From: Clostridiales bacterium
Lineage (GTDB): Bacteria > Bacillota > Clostridia > Christensenellales > CAG-138
Assembly (NCBI GenBank): GCA_004554165.1
Contig: SFNQ01000014.1
Location: forward strand, 18,556-82,555
Direction of reading: 5' to 3'
Length of the DNA stretch: 64,000 nt
The position numbers were made by a program, and so were the translations under genes. Positions 1 through 8,551 of the stretch are shown here, in pieces (position 1 is the first letter of the stretch; each line of letters starts with the position of its first letter). The notes beneath the pieces are model-generated. The model had not been told where the DNA came from. It made no database searches and saw only the letters and a list, made by a program, of their open reading frames with translations.

Positions 1-707
1 CTCCTTCCCTGCACGCCCAGATAGCGGAAGCGCCCGTAGCCGCGCACGGAGAGCAGGTCTCCCTCCGCCGCGAGGCAGCTTCCCTCCGCCGCCGCGCCGT
101 TTTGGAACACGCGGCCCTCGGCGAAGAGCTGCTGCGCCTTCTCCCGGGGGAGGCGGCAGGCCCGCGCCACAAGCGCGTCCAGCCGCTCGCTCTGCACCTG
201 GACGATTTGCCGCGTCATCTCCTGGGCCGCAGCCCGCTCCGGCGCTTCGCAGCGCGCGGCATCCACGCGGGTGTGCCGCACAGTGCCAAGCTCGCTTTCG
301 ATCAGGGCTGCTGCGGGCTCTGTGCAGAACACAAAAGCTCCGCCCTCCGCAAGCACGATGTCCCCCAGCGCCTCCCGGGAAAGCCCAAGGTGCAGGAGCG
401 CGCCGAGAAAATCCCGGTGCGTCAGTTCTTCCGAAAAGCGCGGGCCCCGGGGCCTGATCTGCACGCAGGCGATGGGAAACGGCGCATCGTAGCCAAACAG
501 CTCCGGCGAGCCGAAGCGCGCCATTTTTCGCTCGCAGTCCTCCGCGCCGCCAAACAGCGCCGGCGGCGCGGGCAAACGCCCCAGCGCAGACAGCAGGGCC
601 TGCTCCGGCTCGGATAAAAAAGGCGAGAAGGTATAAACGCCCCGCGCGTCCGCCCGCTCCGCAAGTTCGCGCAGCCGTTTTTTCAGGCGTTCTTCCCCCT
701 CCGTCAA
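1..707 (-). CDS. ylmH: YlmH-family S4-domain RNA-binding protein (3' end cut by window edge)
   Basis: About 235 codons are visible and the gene runs off the left edge, so only the last roughly 20 residues should be missing (family about 257 aa). The start is a TTG at 707 behind AGGAGG (715-720); the protein begins LTEGEERLKKRLRE. The C-terminal third is an S4 RNA-binding fold (ERLDALVARACRLPREKAQQ, then GDLLSVRGYGRFRYLGV), which is the family signature. YlmH proteins bind the ribosome/RNA, and the Bacillus subtilis member is linked to ribosome-associated quality control. The TTG overlaps the tex stop codon (TTGA), so translation is probably coupled to tex. Start and frame were read by hand-translating the minus strand. 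Only the exact C-terminus is unknown. Confidence 0.85.
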   Translation of the reverse strand, partial: MTEGEERLKKRLRELAERADARGVYTFSPFLSEPEQALLSALGRLPAPPALFGGAEDCERKMARFGSPELFGYDAPFPIACVQIRPRGPRFSEELTHRDFLGALLHLGLSREALGDIVLAEGGAFVFCTEPAAALIESELGTVRHTRVDAARCEAPERAAAQEMTRQIVQVQSERLDALVARACRLPREKAQQLFAEGRVFQNGAAAEGSCLAAEGDLLSVRGYGRFRYLGVQGR

Positions 708-2869
708 GGTTTTTCCTCCTGCTGTACCCCGCGCATGGTCAAGGAAATGCGCCCGCGCTTTGTATCCACCTCCAGCACCTTGACGCGCACGATGTCGCCT
801 ACGCGCAGCACTTCCGAGGGATGGCGGATAAAGCGGTCCGTAATGCGCGAGATGTGTACCAGCCCATCCTGATGCACGCCGATGTCCACAAACACCCCGA
901 AATCCACAACGTTGCGCACCGTTCCGCTAAGCTCCATGTCCGGTCTGAGGTCGGAAAGCTCCCTGAGCTCCGCCCTGAGCTCCAGCGTCCGCAGCGCATC
1001 GCGGGGGTCGCGGCCCGGTTTTTTAAGCTCCTCCACAATATCGGCAAGCGTGGGCAGGCCAATGCCCAGCTCCGCCGCAAGGCGCGCCTTTCCAAATTCC
1101 CTCACCCTTGCTTCAAGCTCCGGCAGTCCCTCGCCGGTCGGCTTTGCCGCAAGGCCGCAGCGGACCAGCAGCTTTCGCGCCGCGTCGTAGGATTCCGGGT
1201 GTACGCCGGTGTTGTCCAGCGGCTCTGCGCCCTCCGTCACGCGGAGAAAGCCCGCCGCCTGCTCAAAGGCCTTTTGCCCCAGCTTTGGCACCTTGAGCAG
1301 GGCCTTTCTCGAGGGAAATCTGCCGTTCTCCTCGCGATAGGCGACGATATTCGCCGCAAGCGCGGGGCCGATTCCCGCTACATAGGAGAGCAGGGAGGCG
1401 CTCGCCGTGTTCACGTCCACGCCCACGGCGTTCACGCAGTCCTCCACCACGCCGGACAGGGCCTCGCCCAGCCGCTTTTGCGGCATGTCGTGCTGATACT
1501 GGCCCACGCCGATGGCCTTGGGATCGATCTTTACCAGCTCCGCCAGCGGATCCTGCAGGCGCCTTGCAATGGAAACCGCGCTGCGCAGCGACACATCATA
1601 CTGGGGAAACTCCTCCGCGCCCAGCTTTGAGGCGGAATAGACCGACGCCCCCGCCTCGGACACGACCATGTACTGTACGCCCATGTCCAGTTCCTTGAGC
1701 ATCTCCGAAACAAAGATCTCGGACTCCTTGCTGGCCGTGCCATTGCCGATGGCGATGGCGCTTACGCCGTGCTTTCTGATGAGCGCGGCCAGCGTTTTTT
1801 TCGCCTCCTCCGTCCTGCGCTCAGGCGGCGTCGGGTAGACCACGTCCACGTCCAGCACCTTGCCCGTTTCATCCACCACGGCGACCTTGCAGCCCGTGCG
1901 GTAAGCGGGATCGAAGCCCATGACCACACGGTTGCGCAGCGGCGGCTGCATGAGCAGGGGCCGCAGGTTCAGCTTGAATACTGCGATGGCCTGCTCCGCG
2001 GCGGCTTCAAAGAGCTTGTTTTTCAGTTCATTCTCCAGCGAGGGGTAGAGCAGCCTGCGCAGCGCGTCCCGCCCGGCTTCCAGCACAAAGTCGCCCGCCG
2101 GCGTTCCCGGCGCGGTTACGGTCTTTTGCCGCACGGCGGTCAGCGCCGCATCCATATCGGTTTCGATGGCGGCGCGGAGTATGCCCTCCTTCTCGCCGCG
2201 GTGGATGGCAAGTACCCGGTGCGGCGGCAGCTTCGAGACCTTTTCGGAAAAATCGTAGTAGGTGGAGTAGGTCCCCTCCTCCGTGTGGTCGGAGGTGGAG
2301 CGCAGCGCGCCCGTCCGTTCCATGAGCAGGCGCACGGAACCGCGCACCCGGGCATTGTCGGAAATCCGCTCCGCCAGAATATCTCTCGCGCCGCAGAGCG
2401 CATCCTCCGCCGTATCCACGCCCCGCTCCGCATCCACATAGGCCGCAGCCAGGGCGGCGGGAACGGCCGTCGCCTGCTGATGACAGATGGCGTCCGCAAG
2501 CGGTCCCAGGCCCCTGGCCTTTGCCATGGAGGCGCGGGTATTGCGTTTTTTCCTGTAGGGCAGGTACAGATCCTCCAGCGCGGCAAGGTTGGCGGCGTTT
2601 TGGATGGCGCCCCTGAGCGCCTCCGTCAACGCCCCCTGAGATGCAACCGAGGAGAGAATCTCCTCCCGCCGTTTTTCAAGGTTTCGCAGCGATGTGAGCC
2701 GGTCGGAAATGTCCCGAAGCTGCCCGTCGTCAAGGCCGCCCGTAAGCTCCTTGCGGTAGCGGGCGATGAAGGGCACGGTATTGCCCCCGTCCATCAGCCG
2801 CACCGCCGCGCCGACCTGCCCCACCGGGATCGACAGCTCCGTCGCAATGCGTTCGTTCAGGTTTGTCAT
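704..2869 (-). CDS. tex: Tex-family S1 RNA-binding transcription accessory protein
   Basis: A 721-residue protein of normal Tex length. In order it has the N-terminal Tex helical region (MTNLNERIATELSI), a YqgF/RNase H-like fold from about residue 316 (VVMGFDPAYRTGCKVAVVDE), helix-hairpin-helix motifs near 495-555 (LLSYVAGIGPALAANIVAYR) and a C-terminal S1 domain from about 640 (LSGTVRNVVDFGVFVDIGVH). Tex binds nucleic acid and acts in transcription and RNA metabolism. The start ATG at 2869 has GGAGAAC upstream. It lies 15 bp after yitT and its stop overlaps the ylmH start, so it sits inside a leftward operon. Confidence 0.95.
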   Translation of the reverse strand: MTNLNERIATELSIPVGQVGAAVRLMDGGNTVPFIARYRKELTGGLDDGQLRDISDRLTSLRNLEKRREEILSSVASQGALTEALRGAIQNAANLAALEDLYLPYRKKRNTRASMAKARGLGPLADAICHQQATAVPAALAAAYVDAERGVDTAEDALCGARDILAERISDNARVRGSVRLLMERTGALRSTSDHTEEGTYSTYYDFSEKVSKLPPHRVLAIHRGEKEGILRAAIETDMDAALTAVRQKTVTAPGTPAGDFVLEAGRDALRRLLYPSLENELKNKLFEAAAEQAIAVFKLNLRPLLMQPPLRNRVVMGFDPAYRTGCKVAVVDETGKVLDVDVVYPTPPERRTEEAKKTLAALIRKHGVSAIAIGNGTASKESEIFVSEMLKELDMGVQYMVVSEAGASVYSASKLGAEEFPQYDVSLRSAVSIARRLQDPLAELVKIDPKAIGVGQYQHDMPQKRLGEALSGVVEDCVNAVGVDVNTASASLLSYVAGIGPALAANIVAYREENGRFPSRKALLKVPKLGQKAFEQAAGFLRVTEGAEPLDNTGVHPESYDAARKLLVRCGLAAKPTGEGLPELEARVREFGKARLAAELGIGLPTLADIVEELKKPGRDPRDALRTLELRAELRELSDLRPDMELSGTVRNVVDFGVFVDIGVHQDGLVHISRITDRFIRHPSEVLRVGDIVRVKVLEVDTKRGRISLTMRGVQQEEKP

Positions 2870-2884
2870 GGTGTTCTCCGCAGT

Positions 2885-3748
2885 CTATTCGATGGGTTTG
2901 AAGCCCTGGCCGTGGACCTCCGTAGCATTTGTGATAAAGAGGAAGGCTTCCTTGTCGATGGATTTGATGATGCCCAGCGTCGCGGCCACCTCCCTGCGGC
3001 GGGTGATCACCATGAGCATCTGCTTTTCCCGCCCGGTATAGCCGCCGCGCGCGGGGAGGAGGGTCACGCCGCGGTCAATCTCCGCCGCAAGCCGCCGGTT
3101 GATCTCCTCGCCCCGCTCCGTGACCACATAGATCACCTTCGCGTAGTCCACGCCCTGCATGATGCCGTCGATGACCTTCGTGGTCACAAAAATGGTTACA
3201 AAGGAGTAGAGGGCCACCTCGATGTTTCGGAACACGATAACCGCAAACACCACGACCGCAGCGTCCACAAACAGCAGCAGCGTTGAAACCGACAGGTGCG
3301 GAAAGGCGCGGTGCAGCAGCAGGCTCAGCAGGTCCGTCCCTCCCGTGGATGCGCCCCGGGCAAACAGCAGCCCCATGCCCGCGCCCGAAAGCGCGCCGCT
3401 GAAGCAGGCCGCCAGCAGGACGTTGTTGGTGTACTGCGGCAGCACCGCGTCAAACAGGTCGATCAGCACGGACAGCAGCACCGTCACCGCCACGGTGGCC
3501 ATTAGCGGGCGAAAGCCCAGCATGCGCCAGGTCAGAATCACCAGCGGCACGTTCAGAAGAAAGCTCCAGAGGCCTACGCTCACCTTGCCCCCGCAGAGAT
3601 AGGCCAGCGCGGTGGAGAGGCCGGAGACGCCGCCCGGCGCAATATCGTTCGGCACGGCAAAGACCGAGATCCCCGCCGCTACCAGCGCGCTGCCCGCAAC
3701 GATTGCGCCCAGGTCAACAAGGCAGCGTTTTACACGTTCCTTCTTCAC
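2885..3748 (-). CDS. YitT family membrane protein (DUF161 plus DUF2179)
   Basis: A 287-residue integral membrane protein. Hydrophobic segments fill the first two thirds (for example GAIVAGSALVAAGISVFAVP and LLAACFSGALSGAGMGLLF), with the ASTGGTDLL motif typical of YitT/DUF161. The C-terminal soluble part from about residue 200 (YVVTERGEEINRRLAAEIDRG, ending NATEVHGQGF) is a DUF2179 domain. Family members are widespread in Firmicutes and their transport role is not settled. The start overlaps the stop of the upstream aminopeptidase by 4 bp (ATGA), so it is co-translated within the leftward operon. Confidence 0.88.
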   Translation of the reverse strand: MKKERVKRCLVDLGAIVAGSALVAAGISVFAVPNDIAPGGVSGLSTALAYLCGGKVSVGLWSFLLNVPLVILTWRMLGFRPLMATVAVTVLLSVLIDLFDAVLPQYTNNVLLAACFSGALSGAGMGLLFARGASTGGTDLLSLLLHRAFPHLSVSTLLLFVDAAVVVFAVIVFRNIEVALYSFVTIFVTTKVIDGIMQGVDYAKVIYVVTERGEEINRRLAAEIDRGVTLLPARGGYTGREKQMLMVITRRREVAATLGIIKSIDKEAFLFITNATEVHGQGFKPIE

Positions 3749-4866
3749 GGGTTCAGTCCTTTCAGCGATTCGGGCAGGAAGATTCCGTCCCTTCTGACGA
3801 GCCTGCCGTCAAACCAGATCTCGCCGCCGCCGCAGGCCGCGGTCTGAATGCAGACGATATCCAGATGGAGCTGCGACTGGTTGCCGTTTGGCGCGGCCTT
3901 ATAGCAGCAGCCCGGCGTCAGATGGAAGGAGCCGCCGATCTTTTCATCGTAAAGGGTATTGCCGATGGCGCGGGTCACAGCGTTGTTCACGCCCAGCGCA
4001 AACTCGCCGAAGTAGCGGGCGCCCTCGTCCGCGTCCAGCAGGGCGTTGAAGCCGGCTGTGTCGCCATCGCAGACCGCCTCCACGATCCTGCCGTTTTTGA
4101 CCGTAAGGCGGGGGTTTGTGAATTTTTTGCCGTAACGCATGGCGGGCGTGTTGTACTGGATGACGCCGTTGACGCTCTCCCGCACCGGCGCGGTATAGAC
4201 CTCGCCGTCGGGAATGTTGCGCTGGCCGTGGCAGGCGCGCACAGGGATATCCCGAATCGAAAAGGAGATGTCCGTGCCGGGGCCCCGGATCTCCACCCGG
4301 TCGGTCTTGAGCAGCAGCTCTACGAGCGGCTCCATGGACTTTGCCATGGCCTCGTAGTCCACCAGCGCGGCGGCAAGAAAGAATTCATAGAAATCGTCGT
4401 AGCACATGCCCGCCTTCTGCGCGTCCGCAGGGGTGGGCCAGTGCAGATAGACCCAGCGCCGCTCATCGATCATTACGTCCCGCAGGCGTCTGCGCTCGCC
4501 CCGGTAGAGGGCCATGGCGCGGCTGTCCACCGCGGAAAGCTCCGCGTCGTTTTCGTCCACGCCGATGTCCACATGCGCCGCCACGCTCTCCCATTTTTTC
4601 AGCTCCCAGTCCGCCTGCCTGCGGATGTTTTCCAGCACGTCCTCCGGGTGCTCCGGGTCAATGCAGGCAAGGGCCAGCCGGGCCAGCTCATCGTCCTCCA
4701 GCCGCACCACCGGGTACAGGCCCAGCTCCTTCGCCGCCCGCAGGAGCGCCTTGTTGAGCGGGTTTGCCGCCACGCCGCTGTTGATCTCAAAGATTTCTCC
4801 GCGCCGCAGGTCCAGCGACTGCGTCAGCAGCATCCGCGCAAGCCGTTCCAGCCGTTCGTCTCTCAT
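3745..4866 (-). CDS. M29-family aminopeptidase (AmpS/PepS-like)
   Basis: A 373-residue metallo-aminopeptidase. Conserved M29 features are visible: IPDGEVYTAPVRESVNG (first metal-binding Glu), the GEFALGVNNAVTRAIGNTLYDEKI region (second Glu), GGSFHL and LHLDIV (His and Asp ligands). It should remove N-terminal residues from peptides in the cytoplasm with two metal ions. I chose ATG 4866, which has GGGGAGGTG at optimal distance, over the GTG at 4875 that lies almost inside that site. It is the first gene of the leftward operon that continues into yitT, tex and ylmH. Confidence 0.9.
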   Translation of the reverse strand: MRDERLERLARMLLTQSLDLRRGEIFEINSGVAANPLNKALLRAAKELGLYPVVRLEDDELARLALACIDPEHPEDVLENIRRQADWELKKWESVAAHVDIGVDENDAELSAVDSRAMALYRGERRRLRDVMIDERRWVYLHWPTPADAQKAGMCYDDFYEFFLAAALVDYEAMAKSMEPLVELLLKTDRVEIRGPGTDISFSIRDIPVRACHGQRNIPDGEVYTAPVRESVNGVIQYNTPAMRYGKKFTNPRLTVKNGRIVEAVCDGDTAGFNALLDADEGARYFGEFALGVNNAVTRAIGNTLYDEKIGGSFHLTPGCCYKAAPNGNQSQLHLDIVCIQTAACGGGEIWFDGRLVRRDGIFLPESLKGLNP

Positions 4867-4892
4867 GGAACACACCTCCCCTTGTTATCCTC

Positions 4893-4921
4893 AGTGTACA
4901 GGAGCCGGCGTTTTTTTTCAA
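4893..4921 (-). promoter_or_regulatory. Predicted sigma-A promoter of the aminopeptidase-yitT-tex-ylmH operon
   Basis: On the minus strand, -35 TTGAAA (4921-4916) and -10 TACACT (4898-4893) are separated by 17 bp. Transcription would begin near 4886, about 20 nt before the start codon and just upstream of the GGGGAGGTG site. Confidence 0.6.
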
Positions 4922-5156
4922 GGTAAACCTGCCGGTGCTTCCTTCCTCCGGCCCCGGGTTCTCCGGCTGCGCCGGTTTTTATGCGGCGGAGGGTCCGTCC
5001 CTTCTCCCCGGGGCGGGGGATCCTGTAAATCATCCCCTCTTTGGGCGGACGGGATTCACAGTTTGTTTCATTGTGCCGCCTGCTGCCGCATGGTAAGATA
5101 GATGCGTGGAAAAATCGCCATGTTTCGGCAGTATGGCGCGTCAGGAGTGAGTTTTC

Positions 5157-6194
5157 ATGGGTCTGTTCGGCTCGACCGACGTAGGCATCGATCTTGGCAC
5201 CTCCAGCATCCTTGTCTATGCCAGGGGCCGGGGCATCGTTCTCAACGAGCCCTCCGTGGTGGCAGTGGAGCGCGGGGGCGGCAGGCTGGTCGCCGTCGGC
5301 GCGGAAGCGCGGCGGATTCTCGGCCGCGCGCCAGCGGACATCGCGGTCATCCGCCCCCTGCGGGACGGGGTCATCAGCAATTTCGACGTAACCGCACGCA
5401 TGATGCGCCACTTTTTCAAAAAGGTGGTGGGCAACAGCCCCTTTTACAAGCCCCGCGTGGTGGCCTGCGTCCCCTCGGGCGTAACCGAGGCGGAGAAGCG
5501 CTGCGTGGTGGAGGCCGCCCGCGAGGCGGGCGCAAAGCACTGCTATCTCATTCAGGAGCCGGTGGCCGCCGCCATCGGCGCGGGACTGGACATCAACGCG
5601 CCCTCGGGCAGCATGATCGTGGACATCGGCGGCGGTACCACGGACGTTGCGGTGCTTTCCTACGGCAGCGTGGTTGTCTCCGACTCCATCAAGTGCGCGG
5701 GCGACCGCTTTGACGCGGCGGTGCAGCGTTACATGCGCAAAAAGCATGGCCTGGTCATCGGCGACAGCACGGCCGAGCAGATCAAGATCGAATACTGCCG
5801 CGCGCATATCGAGAAGGAGCAGGAAGTTGTGGAGATTGCGGGCCGCAGCCTCCTTTCCGGCCTGCCGGAAGCCATCCCGGTGGCAACCAACGAGCTGGTG
5901 GACGCGCTGGCCGCGCCCCTTTCGGAAATTCTCGAATGTGTGCGCGGCCTCTCGGAAAAGACGCCGCCGGAGCTCTCGGCGGACATCCGGCAAAACGGCA
6001 TCTTTCTCACCGGCGGCGGCGCCCTGCTGCGCGGCCTCGATCTCTACCTTTCCGAGCGCACGGGCCTGCCCTGCCGCCTGGCGGAGGACCCCGTGGCCTG
6101 CGTCGCCATCGGCACGGGCCGCGTGCTCGAGGAGCCGTCCGTCTATGGCCGCGCAGTGTACGATTACCGCCGCGGCGTTTACGACGAGGCCTGA
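5157..6194 (+). CDS. mreB: MreB-family actin-like rod-shape protein
   Basis: A 345-residue actin-fold ATPase. It shows the phosphate-1 motif (DVGIDLGTSSILVYARGRGI), the connect region RPLRDGVISNFDVTARMMRHF, phosphate-2 (SMIVDIGGGTTDVAVLS) and the adenosine motif (IFLTGGGALLRGLDLYL). MreB-type filaments guide lateral wall synthesis at the membrane. AGGAG lies 9 nt before ATG 5157. No mreC or mreD follows; the next genes are two wall-modifying enzymes, so this is a stand-alone paralogue (MreB, Mbl or MreBH cannot be separated here). The interval 4922-5156 upstream contains no gene and only a weak -10-like TAAGAT at 5094. Confidence 0.93.
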   Translation: MGLFGSTDVGIDLGTSSILVYARGRGIVLNEPSVVAVERGGGRLVAVGAEARRILGRAPADIAVIRPLRDGVISNFDVTARMMRHFFKKVVGNSPFYKPRVVACVPSGVTEAEKRCVVEAAREAGAKHCYLIQEPVAAAIGAGLDINAPSGSMIVDIGGGTTDVAVLSYGSVVVSDSIKCAGDRFDAAVQRYMRKKHGLVIGDSTAEQIKIEYCRAHIEKEQEVVEIAGRSLLSGLPEAIPVATNELVDALAAPLSEILECVRGLSEKTPPELSADIRQNGIFLTGGGALLRGLDLYLSERTGLPCRLAEDPVACVAIGTGRVLEEPSVYGRAVYDYRRGVYDEA

Positions 6195-6260
6195 ACCGGC
6201 GTAATTTTTACAAGTTCCGGCGAGATTTTAAGGTTTGTTCATGGCTTCGCCACAGTTGGC

Positions 6261-6269
6261 TGTTATAAT
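6261..6269 (+). promoter_or_regulatory. Extended -10 promoter of the NlpC/P60 gene
   Basis: The sequence TGTTATAAT (6261-6269) is a perfect extended -10 (TG-N-TATAAT). No good -35 hexamer lies 16-18 bp upstream, which extended -10 promoters can tolerate. It is about 75 nt upstream of the predicted TTG start. Confidence 0.5.
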
Positions 6270-6343
6270 ACTGGCATCGGACAGGCGCCGGCGCGCTGGC
6301 TGAGCGGGCCGTGCGACTTTTGCAATTTGCGGAGGAATTGCCT

Positions 6344-8227
6344 TTGAAAATACGCATTAAGAAATCCACAGCGCGAAAATTTCAGCGCGCGGGCCGGCAG
6401 GCGAAGAAAGTCCTGCGCAGCGCGGCGAGAACCGCAGGCCGCGGCGCATATTACGGCGTGCGCAGCGTGAGCCGTTCGCTCATGCGCCTGCCGGTCAAAA
6501 CGCTCTGGATCGGACTTGGATCGCTGTCCACGGTGCTGGTGCTTGTCATCATACTGGCGCTGGCCCTGCCCGGGCGCAAGCCGGTGGTTGCCAGCGCGGA
6601 GACCGCGTCCGCCGAGTACCCCGTCGCGGCCAACGTGTTCGAAACCCCGCTTGACGAACCCGCCGCGAATGAAGCCGGCGTTCCCCCCGTCTCCGACGGC
6701 CAGCAATCCGCTCCGGTCAGCTCTGGCGGCGAGGAGCAGCCCGGCGGCGCGGAGGCGGAAAACGCAGCAGCCCCGCAGGACAGTCCCGGCAATCCCGGCG
6801 GCGCGGAAGATGGCACGCTTGCGCTGACCGGCTTTACAGCGCTCTCCGACGGCGACGAAAACGATTATGTGCCCGAAATCCAGGCCCGCCTGATGGAGCT
6901 GGGCTATATGGATTCCGACGAGCCCACCCGGCGCTACGGCAACATCACCAGGCACGCCATTGAAACCTTCCAGGCGCACAACACGCTGGATTCGGACGGC
7001 GTTTGCGGCCTCACCACCTATACGCTGCTCATGTCCGATTCAGCAAAAGAATACGTCATGCAGCTGGGCGATTCGGGCGAAGCTGTAGAATCCGTGCAGC
7101 AGCGCCTTTACGAGCTCGGTTATATTACGAGCAAATCAAACGTCACCGGCACCTTCGGCGAAAAGACCCAGGCCGCTGTTATGGAGTTTCAGAAGAAGAA
7201 CAAGCTCAGCGACGACGGCAAGGTGGGCGACAAAACGCTGGAAACCCTTTTCTCCGAGGACCCGGTTTCCAAGTGCTTCTCCGTGGGCGATAAGGACGAG
7301 GTCATCGCCACCGTCCAGAAACGCCTGAAGAAGCTGGGCTACTTCACCGGCAGCGCCTCCGGCGAATATACCCGGGCGACGGCCACCGCCATTAAGAAGT
7401 TCCAGTCCGTCAACGGCCTTGTGGTGGACGGTACGCTGGGACCCACCACGAAGGATGCCATCCTTTCCAGCGGCGCGCAGGCCAACGTGATCCAGCTGGG
7501 CGACAAGGGCAGCGACGTTGAGAAGATTCAGAAACGCCTCGCGGAGCTCAACTATATCCGCTCCGCAAACGCCACCGGCTACTTCGGCGAGATTACCCAG
7601 GAGGCCGTGATCGCTTTCCAGAAGCGCAACAGTCTCCATGCCGACGGCAAGGTGGGCACCGGTACCTATGACTCGCTCTTCTCCAGCGGCGCGAAGAAGG
7701 CCAGTTCTTCCTCAAGCTCGTCCGGCAGTTCCTCCGGCTCCGGCTCGTCGTCGGGTTCCTCCGGTTCCTCCTCGTCGGGCAGCTCCTCCGGCTCCTCCTC
7801 TTCGGGCGGCTCCTCCGGCTCCTCCTCGTCGTCCAGCGGCAAGGGCGTGGAAAAGCTCATCGAAATCGCGGAGAGCAAGCTGGGCTGCAAGTACGTCAGC
7901 GGCGCGAAGGGAGCCAGCACCTTTGACTGCTCCGGCTTTGTCTACTACTGTCTGCGCAACGCGGGCGTGAGCGTCAAGTACATGACCTCCATCGCCTGGC
8001 GCTCCACCGGCCAGTTCAAGAAGATCACGAGCCTGCGGGATTGCGTGCGCGGCGATATCCTCGTGTTCTCCGGCTCCTCCATGGCCAAGGGCCACGTGGG
8101 CATCTATCTGGGCAGCGGCAAGATGATCGACGCCAGCTCCTCCGCAGGCTGCGTCCGCGTCACGAGCACCGTGCTCTCCGGCAGCTACTGGCCCAGCCAC
8201 TTCCTCATGGCGTACCGCGTCTTCTGA
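6344..8227 (+). CDS. Membrane-anchored cell-wall hydrolase: four peptidoglycan-binding repeats plus NlpC/P60
   Basis: About 627 residues from TTG 6344, chosen because GGAGG (6331-6335) is 8 nt upstream; the GTG at 6311 has no site. A very basic N-terminus is followed by one membrane segment (LWIGLGSLSTVLVLVIILAL), then an Ala/Pro/Gly-rich linker. Four PG_binding_1 repeats follow (VPEIQARLMELGYM, VESVQQRLYELGYI, VIATVQKRLKKLGYF, VEKIQKRLAELNYI), then an about 50-residue Ser/Gly linker and a C-terminal NlpC/P60 peptidase. Catalytic Cys529 is in STFDCSGFVYY and His584 in KGHVGIYLG. It should cleave peptide stems in the wall from outside the membrane. It is likely monocistronic, between its own promoter and a strong terminator. 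Confidence 0.9.
   Translation: MKIRIKKSTARKFQRAGRQAKKVLRSAARTAGRGAYYGVRSVSRSLMRLPVKTLWIGLGSLSTVLVLVIILALALPGRKPVVASAETASAEYPVAANVFETPLDEPAANEAGVPPVSDGQQSAPVSSGGEEQPGGAEAENAAAPQDSPGNPGGAEDGTLALTGFTALSDGDENDYVPEIQARLMELGYMDSDEPTRRYGNITRHAIETFQAHNTLDSDGVCGLTTYTLLMSDSAKEYVMQLGDSGEAVESVQQRLYELGYITSKSNVTGTFGEKTQAAVMEFQKKNKLSDDGKVGDKTLETLFSEDPVSKCFSVGDKDEVIATVQKRLKKLGYFTGSASGEYTRATATAIKKFQSVNGLVVDGTLGPTTKDAILSSGAQANVIQLGDKGSDVEKIQKRLAELNYIRSANATGYFGEITQEAVIAFQKRNSLHADGKVGTGTYDSLFSSGAKKASSSSSSSGSSSGSGSSSGSSGSSSSGSSSGSSSSGGSSGSSSSSSGKGVEKLIEIAESKLGCKYVSGAKGASTFDCSGFVYYCLRNAGVSVKYMTSIAWRSTGQFKKITSLRDCVRGDILVFSGSSMAKGHVGIYLGSGKMIDASSSAGCVRVTSTVLSGSYWPSHFLMAYRVF
7702..7845 (+). repeat. Ser/Gly-coding low-complexity repeat inside the NlpC/P60 gene
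   Basis: Runs of tcc/tcg/agc and ggc/ggt codons encode a Ser-Gly linker of about 48 residues between the last peptidoglycan-binding repeat and the catalytic domain. Synonymous codons are mixed, so selection acts on the protein linker. The region is prone to replication slippage. Confidence 0.85.
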
Positions 8228-8251
8228 TTTCGGGCGCTCTCCGGTATGATC

Positions 8252-8290
8252 GCGCGGAGAACCTGCAAAAAACGGTTCTCCGCGCTTTCT
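8252..8290 (+). terminator. Intrinsic terminator after the NlpC/P60 gene
   Basis: A perfect 12-bp stem, GCGCGGAGAACC (8252-8263) with its complement at 8274-8285, encloses an A-rich loop and is followed by TTTCTCGTT. It begins 24 nt after the stop codon. Confidence 0.8.
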
Positions 8291-8313
8291 CGTTGCCGCT
8301 CCCCGGTCTTTTT

Positions 8314-8344
8314 TGTTGACATACCCCTCGTCCCTTGGCGTATA
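8314..8344 (+). promoter_or_regulatory. Predicted promoter of the L,D-transpeptidase gene
   Basis: A perfect -35 TTGACA (8314-8319) is followed by TATATA (8339-8344), embedded in TATATACTATAG. The 19-bp spacing is longer than ideal, so the exact -10 register is uncertain. About 200 nt of untranslated leader would precede ATG 8552; I see no recognisable riboswitch in it. Confidence 0.55.
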
Positions 8345-8551
8345 CTATAGGTACCCTCGGCATACAGGGGGCAGTGCGGCTGCGGAGAAAGCGGACGCAG
8401 GGCTGTTACCTGTTACCTTTCGCCGGTGCCGAAGTATCCCCGCGTTTGGAAGCGGAGCAGGCGCGCCGCCTTTTCCCGGAGGTCCGTACCCCCCCCCGCC
8501 GGACGCCGCGAGGGCGCCGCAGTCCCAAGAATTTCTGTTCGGAGGAACCCG

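Noticed and set aside
1769..3286. 505-codon plus-strand open frame
   Set aside because: It is antisense to tex and yitT, which have full family motifs; the translation is His/Arg-rich shadow sequence with no ribosome binding site.
5071..5099. mreB promoter TTGTGC / TAAGAT
   Set aside because: Spacing is 17 bp but the -35 matches consensus at only three positions, so I do not list it as a feature.
4863..5993. 376-codon minus-strand open frame opposite mreB
   Set aside because: mreB has all actin-fold motifs; the antisense frame has none.
7702..7845. CRISPR-like short repeats
   Set aside because: These are irregular Ser/Gly codons in frame within a protein linker, with no spacers of fixed length.
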